A DNA stretch of 64,000 nt from NCBI RefSeq assembly GCF_003712105.1, contig NZ_RHLG01000004.1, forward strand, positions 186,001 through 250,000. The letters run 5' to 3'. This document shows, in pieces, positions 50,655-60,950 of the stretch. A model generated the notes under the pieces. It did no database searches. It was given only the letters and a program-made list of their open reading frames with translations, and was not told the origin of the DNA. Origin of the DNA: Winogradskyella sp. (lineage in GTDB: Bacteria; Bacteroidota; Bacteroidia; Flavobacteriales; Flavobacteriaceae). Within the stretch, counting starts at the first letter, position 1; every line of letters starts with the position of its first letter. The position numbers were made by a program, and so were the translations under genes.

Positions 50655-51377
50655 TTATAATGTTTTTAAAATCTGCTCAACTTCAGTAATTGTTTTTCTA
50701 AACAAACGCCTATTCTGTTTTGTCATGTATTTGGCTTCATTGCTTATTTCTTCGAGCAACGCTTGCCCATCTTCAGTTTTATCATGTGAGAGATAAAACT
50801 TAGCCAATTCTAATCTTTCGCTATAATTAGAATACGGCCTATCAATGGATTTCAATTCAGTTTCAGCTTTTTCAATCTCACCTATAGATTGCAGAGCTAA
50901 ACCATAACAAAACTGTTCTTTAGAGGCTTTAAACTCTGGTAATGCCTTTATTTTTTCAGCATAAAAAATCACCTTTTCAAAATCTTCAATTTCAAAATTA
51001 CTCTGTACTAATTTCTGGTTGGCATACGTAGCATTTTGCACCTCATCTTCTAGAGTTTTCTCGTAATTAAAAATTGCATTCTGATAAGCTTGGATTTCAA
51101 AATAAGCATCAGCCAAATCCAATCTATTAGCATAGGTATCGGCAAATTCTATTTTCTTTTCTAAGTCTTTTATCTTTTTAGTAGGATTAACTATCGATGT
51201 AATTTCTTTCTGAATAGTATCTACATCTCTACTTGTTAACACCTGAGTAATAATATAAAACACAGCACCGACAACGGGAATTAAGAAAATAACAAAGAAC
51301 CAATAATAGGGTTTGCGATTTTTGTAAATATGGTAAAGGCAAAATACCTTGAGGGCAACAATTAAGTAATAATGCAT
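50655..51377 (-). CDS. Membrane-anchored TPR-like protein
   Basis: The 240-residue protein has two N-terminal hydrophobic helices (residues 3-18 and 24-45; YYWFFVIFLIPVVGAVFYII resembles the phospholipase D/cardiolipin synthase N-terminal segment). A helical region (~65-235) follows with repeat-like helices (RLDLADAYFEIQAYQNAIFNYEKTL, GLALQSIGEIEKAETELKSI) typical of tetratricopeptide repeats. It probably scaffolds a complex at the inner membrane. Partner unknown. Confidence 0.7.
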   Translation of the reverse strand: MHYYLIVALKVFCLYHIYKNRKPYYWFFVIFLIPVVGAVFYIITQVLTSRDVDTIQKEITSIVNPTKKIKDLEKKIEFADTYANRLDLADAYFEIQAYQNAIFNYEKTLEDEVQNATYANQKLVQSNFEIEDFEKVIFYAEKIKALPEFKASKEQFCYGLALQSIGEIEKAETELKSIDRPYSNYSERLELAKFYLSHDKTEDGQALLEEISNEAKYMTKQNRRLFRKTITEVEQILKTL

Positions 51378-51406
51378 CAGTTAGTATTGATGCTTAAATA
51401 TAGAAA

Positions 51407-52165
51407 CTATCTTGTAAACACCAACTCATTTTCTGACGACAATTCTTCACTAAAACCATAGCCTTCATAATTAAAGCCTTTAACGTCGTCAATAGTATTA
51501 GCATCGGTCTCAATAATATAGCGCGTCATATAACCTCTAGCGAGTTTAGCAAAGGTCATAATGGTTTTATATTGGCCGTTTTTAAAATCCTTAAAATTCG
51601 CAGTAACCACTGGTACTTTTAAGGCTTTAGTGTCTATAGCCTTAAAATATTCGTTACTCGCAAGGTTTAAGAACAACTCATCATCAGCCAATTCATCATT
51701 AAGTGCTTGAGTGATTTTCTTTTTCCAAAACTCGTATAGGTTTTTGTTTTTCCCAACAGGAAACTTAGTACCCATTTCTAATCGGTAAGGTTGCATTAAA
51801 TCCAGAGGTTTCAGTAATCCATACAATCCAGAAATAATACGCACAGTATCTTCAACTTTATCAAGCTTTTTGGTATCAATGTTATAAGCATCCAATCCGC
51901 GATATACATCACCGCTAAATGCGTATAGTGCTGGTCTAGCATTTTCACTCGTAAAAGGTAAAGACCATGCTTGGTTACGCTCGTAATTCAGTTGTCCTAA
52001 ATTATCAGAAATACTCATAAGTTTAGATAAACTTCTGGCTGATTTCTTTTTTAATAATCTATTGAGGCGTTCTGACTCTGCCAAAAAACAAGATTCTGTT
52101 GTTTTTGCCGTTGGCAAACTGCTTTCAAAATTTAAGGACTTAGCTGGTGATAATACGAGTTTCAT
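51407..52165 (-). CDS. yaaA: Peroxide stress protein YaaA
   Basis: The 252-residue protein from ATG 52165 begins MKLVLSPAKSLNFE, the conserved YaaA (UPF0246) start; the ATG two codons upstream is less typical. Other conserved blocks: ALYAFSGDVYRGLDA, ISGLYGLLKPLDLMQPYRLEMGTKF, LNLASNEYFKAI. YaaA limits oxidative DNA damage by lowering free iron in E. coli. It appears to be a single gene here. Confidence 0.93.
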   Translation of the reverse strand: MKLVLSPAKSLNFESSLPTAKTTESCFLAESERLNRLLKKKSARSLSKLMSISDNLGQLNYERNQAWSLPFTSENARPALYAFSGDVYRGLDAYNIDTKKLDKVEDTVRIISGLYGLLKPLDLMQPYRLEMGTKFPVGKNKNLYEFWKKKITQALNDELADDELFLNLASNEYFKAIDTKALKVPVVTANFKDFKNGQYKTIMTFAKLARGYMTRYIIETDANTIDDVKGFNYEGYGFSEELSSENELVFTR

Positions 52166-52380
52166 ATGCATTTACTGCGTATGCAGGAATCTTTTTAATT
52201 CAACATTAATTTATGAGAGTAAAAATACGATGTAATTAGAACAGTTTCAAGTATTGTCAACAACTAATCTAGATAGTCGCATAAACGATTACTATCATAA
52301 GATATTAAACTCCAAAAGCTTCATAAAACTTAGCTTTATATATAGAATTGCTTTAAACTCGTCAAACTATTTACTTTAAG

Positions 52381-52400
52381 ATTCCTTCTTTCGAAGGAAT
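52381..52400 (-). terminator. Hairpin at the pseudouridine synthase stop codon
   Basis: ATTCCTTC and GAAGGAAT form an 8-bp stem with loop TTTC, directly at the stop codon of the minus-strand gene. The following sequence on the minus strand is only weakly T-rich. Confidence 0.55.
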
Positions 52401-53422
52401 TAAGCTTGATGCTTGGCATAACTGCGCCATTTTTCAATACACTGTTGCATATCGTCTGGGATTTCGGAAGAAAAACGCATAAATTCTCCAGTCGTTGGAT
52501 GTTCAAAACCAAGAGTTTTTGCATGTAAGGCTTGACGTGGCAACACTTTAAACGCATTATCTACAAATTGCTTGTACTTGGTAAAGGTTGTGCCTTTAAG
52601 TATGGCATCACCACCATAACGTTCGTCATTAAAAAGTGTGTGGCTAATATGTTTCATATGCACGCGTATTTGATGCGTACGTCCAGTTTCGAGCTTACAA
52701 CTTACAAGGGTTACATATCCTAATCGTTCCACAACATTATAATGCGTAACAGCAGGTTTTCCTTTGTAAGCATCATCACCTTCAAAAACGGTATTCTGTA
52801 ATCTGTTTTTTGGATGGCGGCCAATATTACCCTCTATAGTTCCGGAATCTTCATTTAAGTTGCCCCAAACCAAAGCTAAATACTCACGTTCTGAGGTTTT
52901 TTCAGCAAACTGATTAGACAAATGGTTCATAGCATGTTCGGTCTTTGCAACAACCAATAAACCGCTTGTATCTTTATCTATGCGATGCACCAAACCTGGT
53001 CTATCACTTGAGTTTTTTGGCAGATTATCAAAGTGAAAAATAAGAGCATTAATCAACGTCCCTGAATAGTTACCATGTCCTGGATGTACTACCATTCCGG
53101 CAGGTTTATTTACAACCAATAAATCGTCATCTTCGTAAACGATATCGATAGTTATATCTTCTCCAACCAATAAATGCTCGTGTGGTGGATGCTCGAATTT
53201 TACAGTAATAACATCATTCGGTTTTACCTTGTAATTCGATTTTACAGGCGTATCATTTACGAAAATACTGCCATCTTTTGCTGCCGCTTGAATTTTATTT
53301 CGTGTCGCATTTTCTATAAAATTCATTAAGTATTTATCTATACGGAGTGCTTGTTGTCCTTTTTCTACAACAAACCTGTAATGCTCAAATAAATCCTCGT
53401 TCTGTGGAAGTTGTGGTGTCAT
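52400..53422 (-). CDS. RluA-family 23S rRNA pseudouridine synthase (RluD-like)
   Basis: The 340-residue protein has an N-terminal S4 RNA-binding domain (RIDKYLMNFIENATRNKIQAAAKDG, residues ~27-51). The pseudouridine synthase domain has LVVNKPAGMVVHPG, the catalytic Asp in RIDKDTSGLLVVAKT, and LETGRTHQIRVHMKHI. RluD-type enzymes modify helix 69 of 23S rRNA. It lies 9 nt downstream of the PASTA gene and likely shares its transcript. Confidence 0.93.
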   Translation of the reverse strand: MTPQLPQNEDLFEHYRFVVEKGQQALRIDKYLMNFIENATRNKIQAAAKDGSIFVNDTPVKSNYKVKPNDVITVKFEHPPHEHLLVGEDITIDIVYEDDDLLVVNKPAGMVVHPGHGNYSGTLINALIFHFDNLPKNSSDRPGLVHRIDKDTSGLLVVAKTEHAMNHLSNQFAEKTSEREYLALVWGNLNEDSGTIEGNIGRHPKNRLQNTVFEGDDAYKGKPAVTHYNVVERLGYVTLVSCKLETGRTHQIRVHMKHISHTLFNDERYGGDAILKGTTFTKYKQFVDNAFKVLPRQALHAKTLGFEHPTTGEFMRFSSEIPDDMQQCIEKWRSYAKHQA

Positions 53423-53431
53423 AGCTATGAC

Positions 53432-53995
53432 CTAGTTTGAAGACGCACGATTACCATTACCTAAAACCAAATCAATCTTAGAGGTTAATGGTAACATATC
53501 ACCTACTTTAATATCTTGTCCTTTATGCTTAATTCCGAGCACCACATCTTTACCAATATTATCGATATAAGTCTTCTCTCCTACCACAAAACCTAACGCT
53601 TCTAGGGTTGGCTTTGCTTGTCTAAAAGTACGTCGTAGAATTTCTGGAACAGCAACTTTTCTGTACCCTGATGGATTTAGTGTAAGATATATTTTTCTGT
53701 TTTCTTTTACCTGAGCTCCAGCAATTGGGTCTTGCTCAATCACCGAATACTTTGGATAATTAGGATTAAAGTTTGCCGAATCTTGCACTTGCATCACCAA
53801 ATCATTATCATCGAGTTCTATTTCGGCCGTTTCAATAGACTTACCTTTTAAGTCTGGGACAGTTACAAATTGTCCGTTATTAGTAGTTATATCTAACCAC
53901 TTTAAGAGAATAAAACAAAATACGACCACAGCTAAAATTGCTAACGCTATGTGCTTAAAAAAAGTCTTACTTGTTAAAAATTTAATGATACTCAT
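53432..53995 (-). CDS. PASTA-domain membrane protein
   Basis: From ATG 53995 the product has 187 residues; a TTG two codons upstream is an alternative. One transmembrane helix (residues ~15-35, HIALAILAVVVFCFILLKW) is followed by two to three PASTA repeats (VTVPDLKGKSIETAEIELDDN, VAVPEILRRTFRQAKPTLEALGF). PASTA domains bind peptidoglycan fragments or act as spacers. There is no kinase or transpeptidase domain. Its divergent neighbour is ddl, a cell-wall gene. Confidence 0.88.
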   Translation of the reverse strand: MSIIKFLTSKTFFKHIALAILAVVVFCFILLKWLDITTNNGQFVTVPDLKGKSIETAEIELDDNDLVMQVQDSANFNPNYPKYSVIEQDPIAGAQVKENRKIYLTLNPSGYRKVAVPEILRRTFRQAKPTLEALGFVVGEKTYIDNIGKDVVLGIKHKGQDIKVGDMLPLTSKIDLVLGNGNRASSN

Positions 53996-54123
53996 ACCCA
54001 AGAATTGTTCACAAAACTAGTGAAATTTGTTGTTCTATATACGATAGTAAAATACAAATCGATTTTTGCAGTTAAAATAAAATAAATGATACTTTTACAT
54101 AACAAGAAAATCTTAAGCTTATT

Positions 54124-55101
54124 ATGTTGAAAAATATAGCAATAATTATGGGTGGCTACTCTAGTGAGTATGAGATCTCACTTAAAAGTGGTGGTGTTGT
54201 TTTTGACACTCTTGACAGAACAAAGTTCGCACCTTATGCTATACATATCTTTAAACATAAATGGGTTTATGTCGATGAAAACAATAAAGAATACCCAATA
54301 GACAAAGATGATTTTTCCGTTACTGTTGCTGATAGCAAAATAACTTTTGACTGTGTGTTTAATGCCATACATGGTTCTCCTGGCGAAGATGGTTTTATGC
54401 AAGGTTATTTTGAGCTTTTAGGCATTCCACATACGAGTTGCGATATGTATCAAGCAGCATTAACATTCAACAAACGTGACTTACTGGCAACACTTAAACC
54501 CTTTGGGATAAAAACCGCTGAGAGTTATTATTTAAACTTAGGTGATCAGATTAATGAAGATGACATTATTGCAACAGTAGGATTACCATGTTTTGTAAAA
54601 GCCAATAGAGCTGGTAGTAGTTTTGGTGTTAGCAAAGTGTATAAAAAAGAAAAACTTAAAGCTGCAATAGAAATTTCTTTTAAAGAAGATGACGAAATTA
54701 TTATCGAAGAATTTTTAGATGGTACCGAAGTTTCGGTTGGTGTGATTTCGTACAAAGGCGAAACCAAAGTTCTTCCGATAACAGAGATTGTTTCAGAGAA
54801 TGACTTTTTTGATTATAAAGCTAAATACGAAGGCCAATCTCAAGAAATTACACCTGCTCGACTAACTGAAGATTACGAGACTAAAGTAAGGATAGTTGCT
54901 AAAAAAGTATACGAAGTTCTTAAAATGAAAGGCTTTAGCCGTAGCGAATATATCTTTAAAAATGATGAACCTTACCTATTAGAAGTAAATACTGTTCCTG
55001 GTTTAACCAAAGAAAGTATTTTACCTCAACAAGCCAATGCTGCAGGAATTTCACTCGAGGAATTATTTAGTAATGCCATTGAAGAAGCTCTTAAAGATTA
55101 A
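54124..55101 (+). CDS. ddl: D-alanine--D-alanine ligase
   Basis: The 325-residue ATP-grasp enzyme makes the D-Ala-D-Ala dipeptide for peptidoglycan. Motifs: MGGYSSEYEISLKSGG, HGSPGEDGFMQGYFELLGIPHTSCD, PCFVKANRAGSSFGVSKV, and the C-terminal EVNTVPGLTKESILPQQA with metal and substrate residues. Length is normal. It precedes a small membrane protein gene and coaD in one operon. Confidence 0.96.
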   Translation: MLKNIAIIMGGYSSEYEISLKSGGVVFDTLDRTKFAPYAIHIFKHKWVYVDENNKEYPIDKDDFSVTVADSKITFDCVFNAIHGSPGEDGFMQGYFELLGIPHTSCDMYQAALTFNKRDLLATLKPFGIKTAESYYLNLGDQINEDDIIATVGLPCFVKANRAGSSFGVSKVYKKEKLKAAIEISFKEDDEIIIEEFLDGTEVSVGVISYKGETKVLPITEIVSENDFFDYKAKYEGQSQEITPARLTEDYETKVRIVAKKVYEVLKMKGFSRSEYIFKNDEPYLLEVNTVPGLTKESILPQQANAAGISLEELFSNAIEEALKD

Positions 55102-55107
55102 ACTTAA

Positions 55108-55509
55108 ATGTCAATTTTTAAGAAAATACACTTATTTGGAGGAATTATAATTGTAATCATCTTTCTTCTTACAGGTCAGTATATGCATCATAACTATGAC
55201 CATCTAAAAGGTATGGAGTTAATGACCAGAGCTTTATTTAGAACAGGCCATTTATATATTCTTCTCTTTGGTTTAATACATATATCCTTAGGTGCATATT
55301 ACAAACCGAGTCGTCAAAAAATATTAAAACGCTTGCAATTGTTAGGTTCTGTGCTCATCATTATAGCTTCGGTACTAATTATTTATTCGTTTTTTACAGA
55401 ATTACCAGCCTATCAAATAGAACGTATTATATCTAGGTATAGCTTGTACATTGTTTTTGCTGGTGTATCTATTCACGGTTTTGTATCTTTATTCAATAAA
55501 TCAGAATAA
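55108..55509 (+). CDS. Four-helix membrane protein
   Basis: The 133-residue protein has four hydrophobic helices and conserved-looking MHHNYDHLKGMELMTRALFRTGHLYILLFGLIHI near residues 26-60, with His residues in helix-terminal positions. I do not recognise a named family. It begins 6 nt after ddl and its stop overlaps the coaD ATG, so it is part of that operon. Confidence 0.65.
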   Translation: MSIFKKIHLFGGIIIVIIFLLTGQYMHHNYDHLKGMELMTRALFRTGHLYILLFGLIHISLGAYYKPSRQKILKRLQLLGSVLIIIASVLIIYSFFTELPAYQIERIISRYSLYIVFAGVSIHGFVSLFNKSE

Positions 55510-55964
55510 TGAAACGCGCCATTTTCCCAGGTTCTTTTGACCCAATTACTCTAGGACATTACGATATTATAAAACGAAGTGTGAAACTTTTTGATGAAGT
55601 TATTGTTGCTATTGGGATTAATGCTGATAAAAAATATATGTTCTCTTTAGAAGAACGGCAATCTTTTATTGAAAATGCTTTTAAAGACGAACCTAAAGTA
55701 AAGGTAGTAACTTATAAAGGTCTTACTGTTGATTTTTGTAAAGAAAATAATGTCGACTTCATTTTAAGAGGCTTAAGAAATCCTGCTGACTTTGAATTTG
55801 AAAAAGCCATTGCGCATACCAATAGAGATTTAGCGCCTATTGAAACTGTTTTTCTACTTACAGCTGCTAGCACCTCATATATCTCTTCTAGTATTGTGCG
55901 CGACGTAATTAGAAATAATGGCGATTATACCTTACTAGTTCCTGATAGCGTTAGGGTAAAGTAA
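55509..55964 (+). CDS. coaD: Phosphopantetheine adenylyltransferase
   Basis: The 151-residue enzyme makes dephospho-CoA from 4'-phosphopantetheine and ATP. Signature motifs: FPGSFDPITLGHYDIIKRS (nucleotidyltransferase TxGH), INADKKYMFSLEER, FILRGLRNPADFEFE and STSYISSSIVRD. Length fits the family. Overlaps the upstream membrane gene by a single nt. Confidence 0.97.
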   Translation: MKRAIFPGSFDPITLGHYDIIKRSVKLFDEVIVAIGINADKKYMFSLEERQSFIENAFKDEPKVKVVTYKGLTVDFCKENNVDFILRGLRNPADFEFEKAIAHTNRDLAPIETVFLLTAASTSYISSSIVRDVIRNNGDYTLLVPDSVRVK

Positions 55965-56010
55965 TAGCATTCTTGTAACATTTTGTTATTGCTAATGACC
56001 TATATATACT

Positions 56011-56457
56011 ATGCTAGGTCGTATTACTTTTCTATTAATTAAACTAAGAATACTTCAACCAAATAAAAAAATACTCAATGGTTGGACAAGAAATTCTGAT
56101 GCAAAAAAGTTGCGCTTTATCTTAAAATATGGCGATTATAAAACACGACCAATAGCAGCTATAGCATTAGCTGATATTGATGATAAATCCTCCATTCCTT
56201 TATTACTAGAATCAATAGATGATAGGATTCACCATGTTTCTATCACTGCGCTTAATGCTTTAGAGCAATTGGACACTGAGAAGGAAACAAGTAAAATAAT
56301 TACTCGGAAACGCTTTTATTGGACCGAATTACTAACAAAAAAAGCCAATACACAAAAGAAAAAACGCGGAAAGGCTAATATTTATAAATGGGAAAGAAGC
56401 AGTAAAAAAACATTTGATATGGTAAAGGAACGGCTGAAAAGACCTATACGATGGTAG
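56011..56457 (+). CDS. Short HEAT-repeat-like protein
   Basis: The 148-residue protein has a central HEAT-type pair of repeats (residues ~30-90: RPIAAIALADIDDKSSIPLLLESIDDRIHHVSITALNALEQL). The C-terminus is very basic (KKANTQKKKRGKANIYKWERSSKK). This suggests binding to a partner protein or nucleic acid. No enzyme motif is visible. It follows coaD by 46 nt and may be in the same operon. Confidence 0.65.
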   Translation: MLGRITFLLIKLRILQPNKKILNGWTRNSDAKKLRFILKYGDYKTRPIAAIALADIDDKSSIPLLLESIDDRIHHVSITALNALEQLDTEKETSKIITRKRFYWTELLTKKANTQKKKRGKANIYKWERSSKKTFDMVKERLKRPIRW

Positions 56458-56465
56458 AATAAAAT

Positions 56466-57173
56466 CTACTCTGAGAAAAGCAATAATTGCTTTCGAATTT
56501 CGTCTTTGTCTTCTTCGGTTTCACTCATTTTGTCTACGAGGTAATCTAAAACTCTACTATCTTCTCGTATTGCCACTAAGAAGAAGTCAGTGATAAATCT
56601 AAAAATCACTAGTAAAATAGCTGTTATTATGGAAGCTTCTGATAAAATAATGAAAAAGCCACCTAAAATAACAACAAACTGCTGAATCAATATTCTTAAA
56701 TAAGGCTTAAACATGATCTCTTTACCAGTAAACTTGGTATACTTTTTTGGGACTAGGAAATCGAAATAATACTTCAGTAATTGTCCAATAAATAAAATAA
56801 GAAGCATCCAATGCATACCCTCAAAACCTATTGCTATCTGATAATTATCTATTAAGTGAAATGGTTCCATAAACAGTTCTCCATCGCCAGAAAAAGAAAA
56901 AATAGAAAACAAAAAAATGGATTGCACCGCAATGAAACCTCCATAATGAGCACAGAAAAAGAGAATTGTACCTATAGAGGATTTTTTTTCATGTGCAGAA
57001 CATCTATATATTTTAAAACAATTAAATATACCGATAATAATAGTCTCAAAGAAGTACCCAAATAAAACTGTATAAGCCGTAATCTTACCTATTGCAATTA
57101 GTAAAATTAAGAACAACAAATTAGCCCAAGCAAAGCTGTTAGTTCTATTAGGTATAAAAACACTCTTTAGCAT
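56466..57173 (-). CDS. DUF6498-like multi-pass membrane protein
   Basis: The 235-residue protein has about six hydrophobic helices. The N-terminal NSFAWANLLFLILLIAIGKITAYTVLFGYFFETIIIGIFNCFKIY region resembles DUF6498 membrane proteins, which have no known role. The C-terminus is charged and cytoplasmic (KMSETEEDKDEIRKQLLLFSE). It is convergent with the HEAT-repeat gene. Confidence 0.6.
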   Translation of the reverse strand: MLKSVFIPNRTNSFAWANLLFLILLIAIGKITAYTVLFGYFFETIIIGIFNCFKIYRCSAHEKKSSIGTILFFCAHYGGFIAVQSIFLFSIFSFSGDGELFMEPFHLIDNYQIAIGFEGMHWMLLILFIGQLLKYYFDFLVPKKYTKFTGKEIMFKPYLRILIQQFVVILGGFFIILSEASIITAILLVIFRFITDFFLVAIREDSRVLDYLVDKMSETEEDKDEIRKQLLLFSE

Positions 57174-57240
57174 ATAAATAATCTACCTAGTACTAAGACT
57201 AGTGGTATTTAAATCTTGATGTTAGTAAATGTAACCCAAA

Positions 57241-58200
57241 TTATTTAGATGAAAAACGTATTGAAGGGATCTCAGATTCTAGCTTGCTTATTTTCTCTTC
57301 AAGTTGTTTTTTAAATGCGGTATGTGCTTCAGATGTTGCATTAAAAGGTTTATGTGCTATACTTTTCTGAATTGAATCTACGCTTTCCATAATGGCGAAG
57401 TTATTATCAGCAAACCAAACAGAAGTAAACTTCTCCCAAATATAATCTATGGCAACTGCGTTTGGATGAATCATATCTTCCTTAAAGAAACGATAATCTC
57501 TTAATTCGTCCATCACTAATTCATAAGATGGAAAATAAAATTGCTTATTTTTAATATTAACCACATCATGAATTGCTGATATCAAGTGAGATTTACTTTG
57601 GGTATTTTCAACAAAACCATCTTTAAGATGCCTCACAGGAGAAACCGTAAACAAAAATGTTATGTCTGGATTAATAGTTCTAATCAAACTAATTATAACT
57701 TCAAGAGATTGAGTAATTGCATCAACAGACAGCAGCTCTTTTAAAAATTGCTTCTGTGGTATTTTGTGACAATTAGCAACGATACTATCCGTAGAAATAT
57801 ATCTATAAACCCATGCTGTACCTAGAGTGATTACAACATGTGTAGTGTTTTTAATGCATTGATGCGTTGTTGTTATATTAGAATTTAATTCTTCTAATAG
57901 TAGCTCTTTTGACGTATTACTTAATCTCGAATGTGCATCAAAACAATGCCAAGCTTCGTTATTATAAAATATGTCGTCTTCTGAATATTGCTTTTCATTT
58001 ATCACGTTAGTGATAAAATTCTCAATTGCTAATGGATGAAATAATATCCCAAAAGGGTTTACTAGATTTTGAAACTTGAAATAATTAAACTTCTCACCGA
58101 TATTTTCAGAAAAACATGACCCTAATAATACAACCTTAGAATCATAACTTATAAGGTTATGTTTTTGTCTCTCTAATGGTATATGAGTTTGAAAATTCAA
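57241..58200 (-). CDS. GSCFA-domain protein
   Basis: The 319-residue protein carries the family signature as LLGSCFSENIGEKFNYF near residues 29-45. The catalytic-like TLGTAWVYR, FTVSPVRHL and DMIHPNAVAIDYIWEKF blocks follow, as expected of SGNH/GDSL-like hydrolases. GSCFA genes next to alaS are common in flavobacteria. The substrate is unknown. It abuts alaS with no gap (58200/58201). Confidence 0.9.
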   Translation of the reverse strand: MNFQTHIPLERQKHNLISYDSKVVLLGSCFSENIGEKFNYFKFQNLVNPFGILFHPLAIENFITNVINEKQYSEDDIFYNNEAWHCFDAHSRLSNTSKELLLEELNSNITTTHQCIKNTTHVVITLGTAWVYRYISTDSIVANCHKIPQKQFLKELLSVDAITQSLEVIISLIRTINPDITFLFTVSPVRHLKDGFVENTQSKSHLISAIHDVVNIKNKQFYFPSYELVMDELRDYRFFKEDMIHPNAVAIDYIWEKFTSVWFADNNFAIMESVDSIQKSIAHKPFNATSEAHTAFKKQLEEKISKLESEIPSIRFSSK

Positions 58201-60813
58201 CTAGGATATGTATTCTTTTACTTTATTTAAAGCATCATCAATTCCAGCAGGATGTTTTCCGCCTGCTGTCGCAAAAAATGGCTGTCCGCCGCCACCACCT
58301 TGGATAAATTTACCCAATTCTCTAACTATATGTCCTGCATTTAAGCCTTTGCTAGCAACAAGCTCTTTAGATATGTAACACGATAAAATAGCTTTTCCAT
58401 TTGTTTCACTTCCAAATAGTAAAAACAAGTTGTTATACTGACTTCCAAGCTCAAAGCTTAAATCTTTTATTCCACCTGCATCTAAGTCTACTTTTTTAGC
58501 CAGAAACTGTATCCCATTTATATCAGAAATTTCAGCTTTAAGCTCATTTTTTAAGTTCTTAGCTTTGTCTTTTAACAGCTGCTCTATCTGCTTCTTAAGT
58601 TGGCTATTTTCAGATTGCAAGTTCTTTAATGCTTTAACCGGCTCTTGAGCATTAAGTATGTCTTTCATTTCAAAGAATGCACGATTATTTTCAAAATAAA
58701 AATCCTTGACAGCATCATAAGTAATAGCTTCAATACGTCTAATTCCAGATGCTACAGCACTTTCAGATCTAATCTTAAAATGCCATATCTCCGAAGTATT
58801 ATTTACATGTGTCCCACCACACAATTCTATAGACTGGCCAAATCGAACAGTTCTCACCGTATCACCATATTTTTCACCAAATAGTGCCATTGCACCATCT
58901 TGCAAAGCGATATCGACTGGCACATTACGGCTTTCTTGTAATGGTAATTTACCATCAATTCTGGCATTCACAAAATTTTCGACATCTCTCAATTCTTCCA
59001 CTGTCATCTTAGAAAAATGTGAGAAGTCAAAACGTAAATATTTAGAATGCACTGCAGAACCTTTTTGCTCAACATGCTCTCCTAGAACTTCGCGTAACGC
59101 TTGATGCAATAAATGTGTCGCCGTATGATTACATTCAGTTCTGTAACGCTGTTTAGCATCTACTACTGCATTAAATGTTTCATTAAGATGCTTTGGTAAA
59201 TTCTTTACAAAGTGAATAATAATGTTATTCTCTTTTTTGGTGTCTACAATATAGACTACATCACCATGTGCATCCTGTAAATACCCTTTATCACCAACTT
59301 GTCCACCACCTTCTGCATAAAAAGGTGTTAGATTAAATACCAACTGATACATTTCGCCTTCCTTTTTGGAGGTCACCTTTCTGTATCGGGTAATTTTAAC
59401 CTTAGCTTCTAAATGGTCATAACCTATAAACTCTTGTATATTATCATCAACTAAAACTGTCCAATCCTCAGTAGAAGTCTCACTCGCAGCACGCGAACGG
59501 TCTTTTTGTATTTGCAGTTGTTCTTCAAACCCTTTTTTATCTAACTTTAAATTGTTTTCAGAAAGAATCAACGCCGTTAAATCCATCGGGAAACCATAAG
59601 TGTCGTACAGCTCAAATACTTTTTCCCCAGACACCGTATCTCCTTTGGTAGAATTTACCACACCATCTAATAGTATTAAGCCTTGTTCTAAGGTTCTTAA
59701 AAAAGAGGCTTCTTCTTCTTTAATAACATTTTCTATAAGCTGTTTTTGCGTTTTTAGTTCCGGAAACGCACTACCCATTTTTTTACTTAGAATATCAACT
59801 AGGCGATAGATAAAAGGCTCTTTTTGGTTTAAAAACGTAAAACCATATCGTATAGCACGTCTTAAAATTCGACGTATTACATATCCAGCTCCTGTATTAC
59901 TTGGAAGTTGACCATCCGAAATTGAGAACGCCACTGCTCTAACATGATCGGCAATTACTCTAATAGCAACATCAACTTTTTCATCAGTTTCGTAATCTGA
60001 ATTAGTTATAGTTTCAATCTCTCGAATAATTGGTGTAAATACATCCGTATCATAGTTAGATTGTACGCCTTGCAGCACCATACATAAACGCTCAAAGCCC
60101 ATACCTGTGTCGATATGCTTATTTGGTAATATTTCTAAACTACCATTGGCTTTACGGTTGTATTGCATAAAAACAAGATTCCATATTTCTACAACCTGAG
60201 GATGATCCATATTTACTAAAGTTTTACCATCTACTTTAGCTTTTTCTGCATCAGATCTTATATCTACATGTATTTCACTACAAGGGCCACATGGACCTTG
60301 ATCGCCCATTTCCCAGAAGTTATCCTTTTTATTACCTTTTAATATTCGATCTTCAGAAATGTATTTTTTCCAGATATCATAAGCTTCGGTATCCATTTTA
60401 AGATTGTCTTTATCATTACTACCTTCAAAGACAGTAACGTAAAGCATATCTTTATTAATACCATAAACTTTGGTAAGAAGCTCCCATGCCCATGCAATAG
60501 CCTCTTCTTTAAAATAATCTCCAAAACTCCAATTACCAAGCATCTCAAACAATGTATGATGGTAAGTATCGTATCCAACTTCTTCTAAATCATTGTGCTT
60601 ACCTGATACTCTAAGACATTTTTGTGTATCGGCAATTCTATTTTTCTTTGGTTGTGAATTGCCTAAAAAGTATTCCTTAAAAGGTGCCATACCAGAGTTA
60701 ACGAACATCAAGGTTGGGTCGTTTTTTACAACCATAGGTGCAGATGGTACGATTAAGTGTTCTTTAGATTTAAAAAAATCAAGAAATGTTTTTCTGATGT
60801 CTTGAGATGTCAT
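58201..60813 (-). CDS. alaS: Alanyl-tRNA synthetase
   Basis: The 870-residue class II synthetase charges tRNA-Ala. The catalytic domain begins [22 protein letters not shown] and includes [18 protein letters not shown]. The editing domain carries the zinc motifs [16 protein letters not shown] and [17 protein letters not shown]. The C-terminal C-Ala domain has [20 protein letters not shown]. All expected domains are present and length is normal. Confidence 0.98.
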   Translation of the reverse strand: MTSQDIRKTFLDFFKSKEHLIVPSAPMVVKNDPTLMFVNSGMAPFKEYFLGNSQPKKNRIADTQKCLRVSGKHNDLEEVGYDTYHHTLFEMLGNWSFGDYFKEEAIAWAWELLTKVYGINKDMLYVTVFEGSNDKDNLKMDTEAYDIWKKYISEDRILKGNKKDNFWEMGDQGPCGPCSEIHVDIRSDAEKAKVDGKTLVNMDHPQVVEIWNLVFMQYNRKANGSLEILPNKHIDTGMGFERLCMVLQGVQSNYDTDVFTPIIREIETITNSDYETDEKVDVAIRVIADHVRAVAFSISDGQLPSNTGAGYVIRRILRRAIRYGFTFLNQKEPFIYRLVDILSKKMGSAFPELKTQKQLIENVIKEEEASFLRTLEQGLILLDGVVNSTKGDTVSGEKVFELYDTYGFPMDLTALILSENNLKLDKKGFEEQLQIQKDRSRAASETSTEDWTVLVDDNIQEFIGYDHLEAKVKITRYRKVTSKKEGEMYQLVFNLTPFYAEGGGQVGDKGYLQDAHGDVVYIVDTKKENNIIIHFVKNLPKHLNETFNAVVDAKQRYRTECNHTATHLLHQALREVLGEHVEQKGSAVHSKYLRFDFSHFSKMTVEELRDVENFVNARIDGKLPLQESRNVPVDIALQDGAMALFGEKYGDTVRTVRFGQSIELCGGTHVNNTSEIWHFKIRSESAVASGIRRIEAITYDAVKDFYFENNRAFFEMKDILNAQEPVKALKNLQSENSQLKKQIEQLLKDKAKNLKNELKAEISDINGIQFLAKKVDLDAGGIKDLSFELGSQYNNLFLLFGSETNGKAILSCYISKELVASKGLNAGHIVRELGKFIQGGGGGQPFFATAGGKHPAGIDDALNKVKEYIS

Positions 60814-60877
60814 CTGTATGTTAATTTTAATACTTAATCTTCAAAATTGGAGTTTATATATATCATAGTCTCACGAA

Positions 60878-60908
60878 TTGCTTCAAACACCAAGTATTTT
60901 TATATTTG
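60878..60908 (+). promoter_or_regulatory. Promoter of the M23 peptidase - MerR - lemA genes
   Basis: TTG (60878-60880), a 20-nt spacer and TATATTTG (60901-60908) fit the Bacteroidota -33/-7 consensus. The first ATG follows 42 nt later at 60951. Confidence 0.65.
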
Positions 60909-60950
60909 TATATTGTTCTAATTCGCCACAAAAATAGAACATTTTAACAT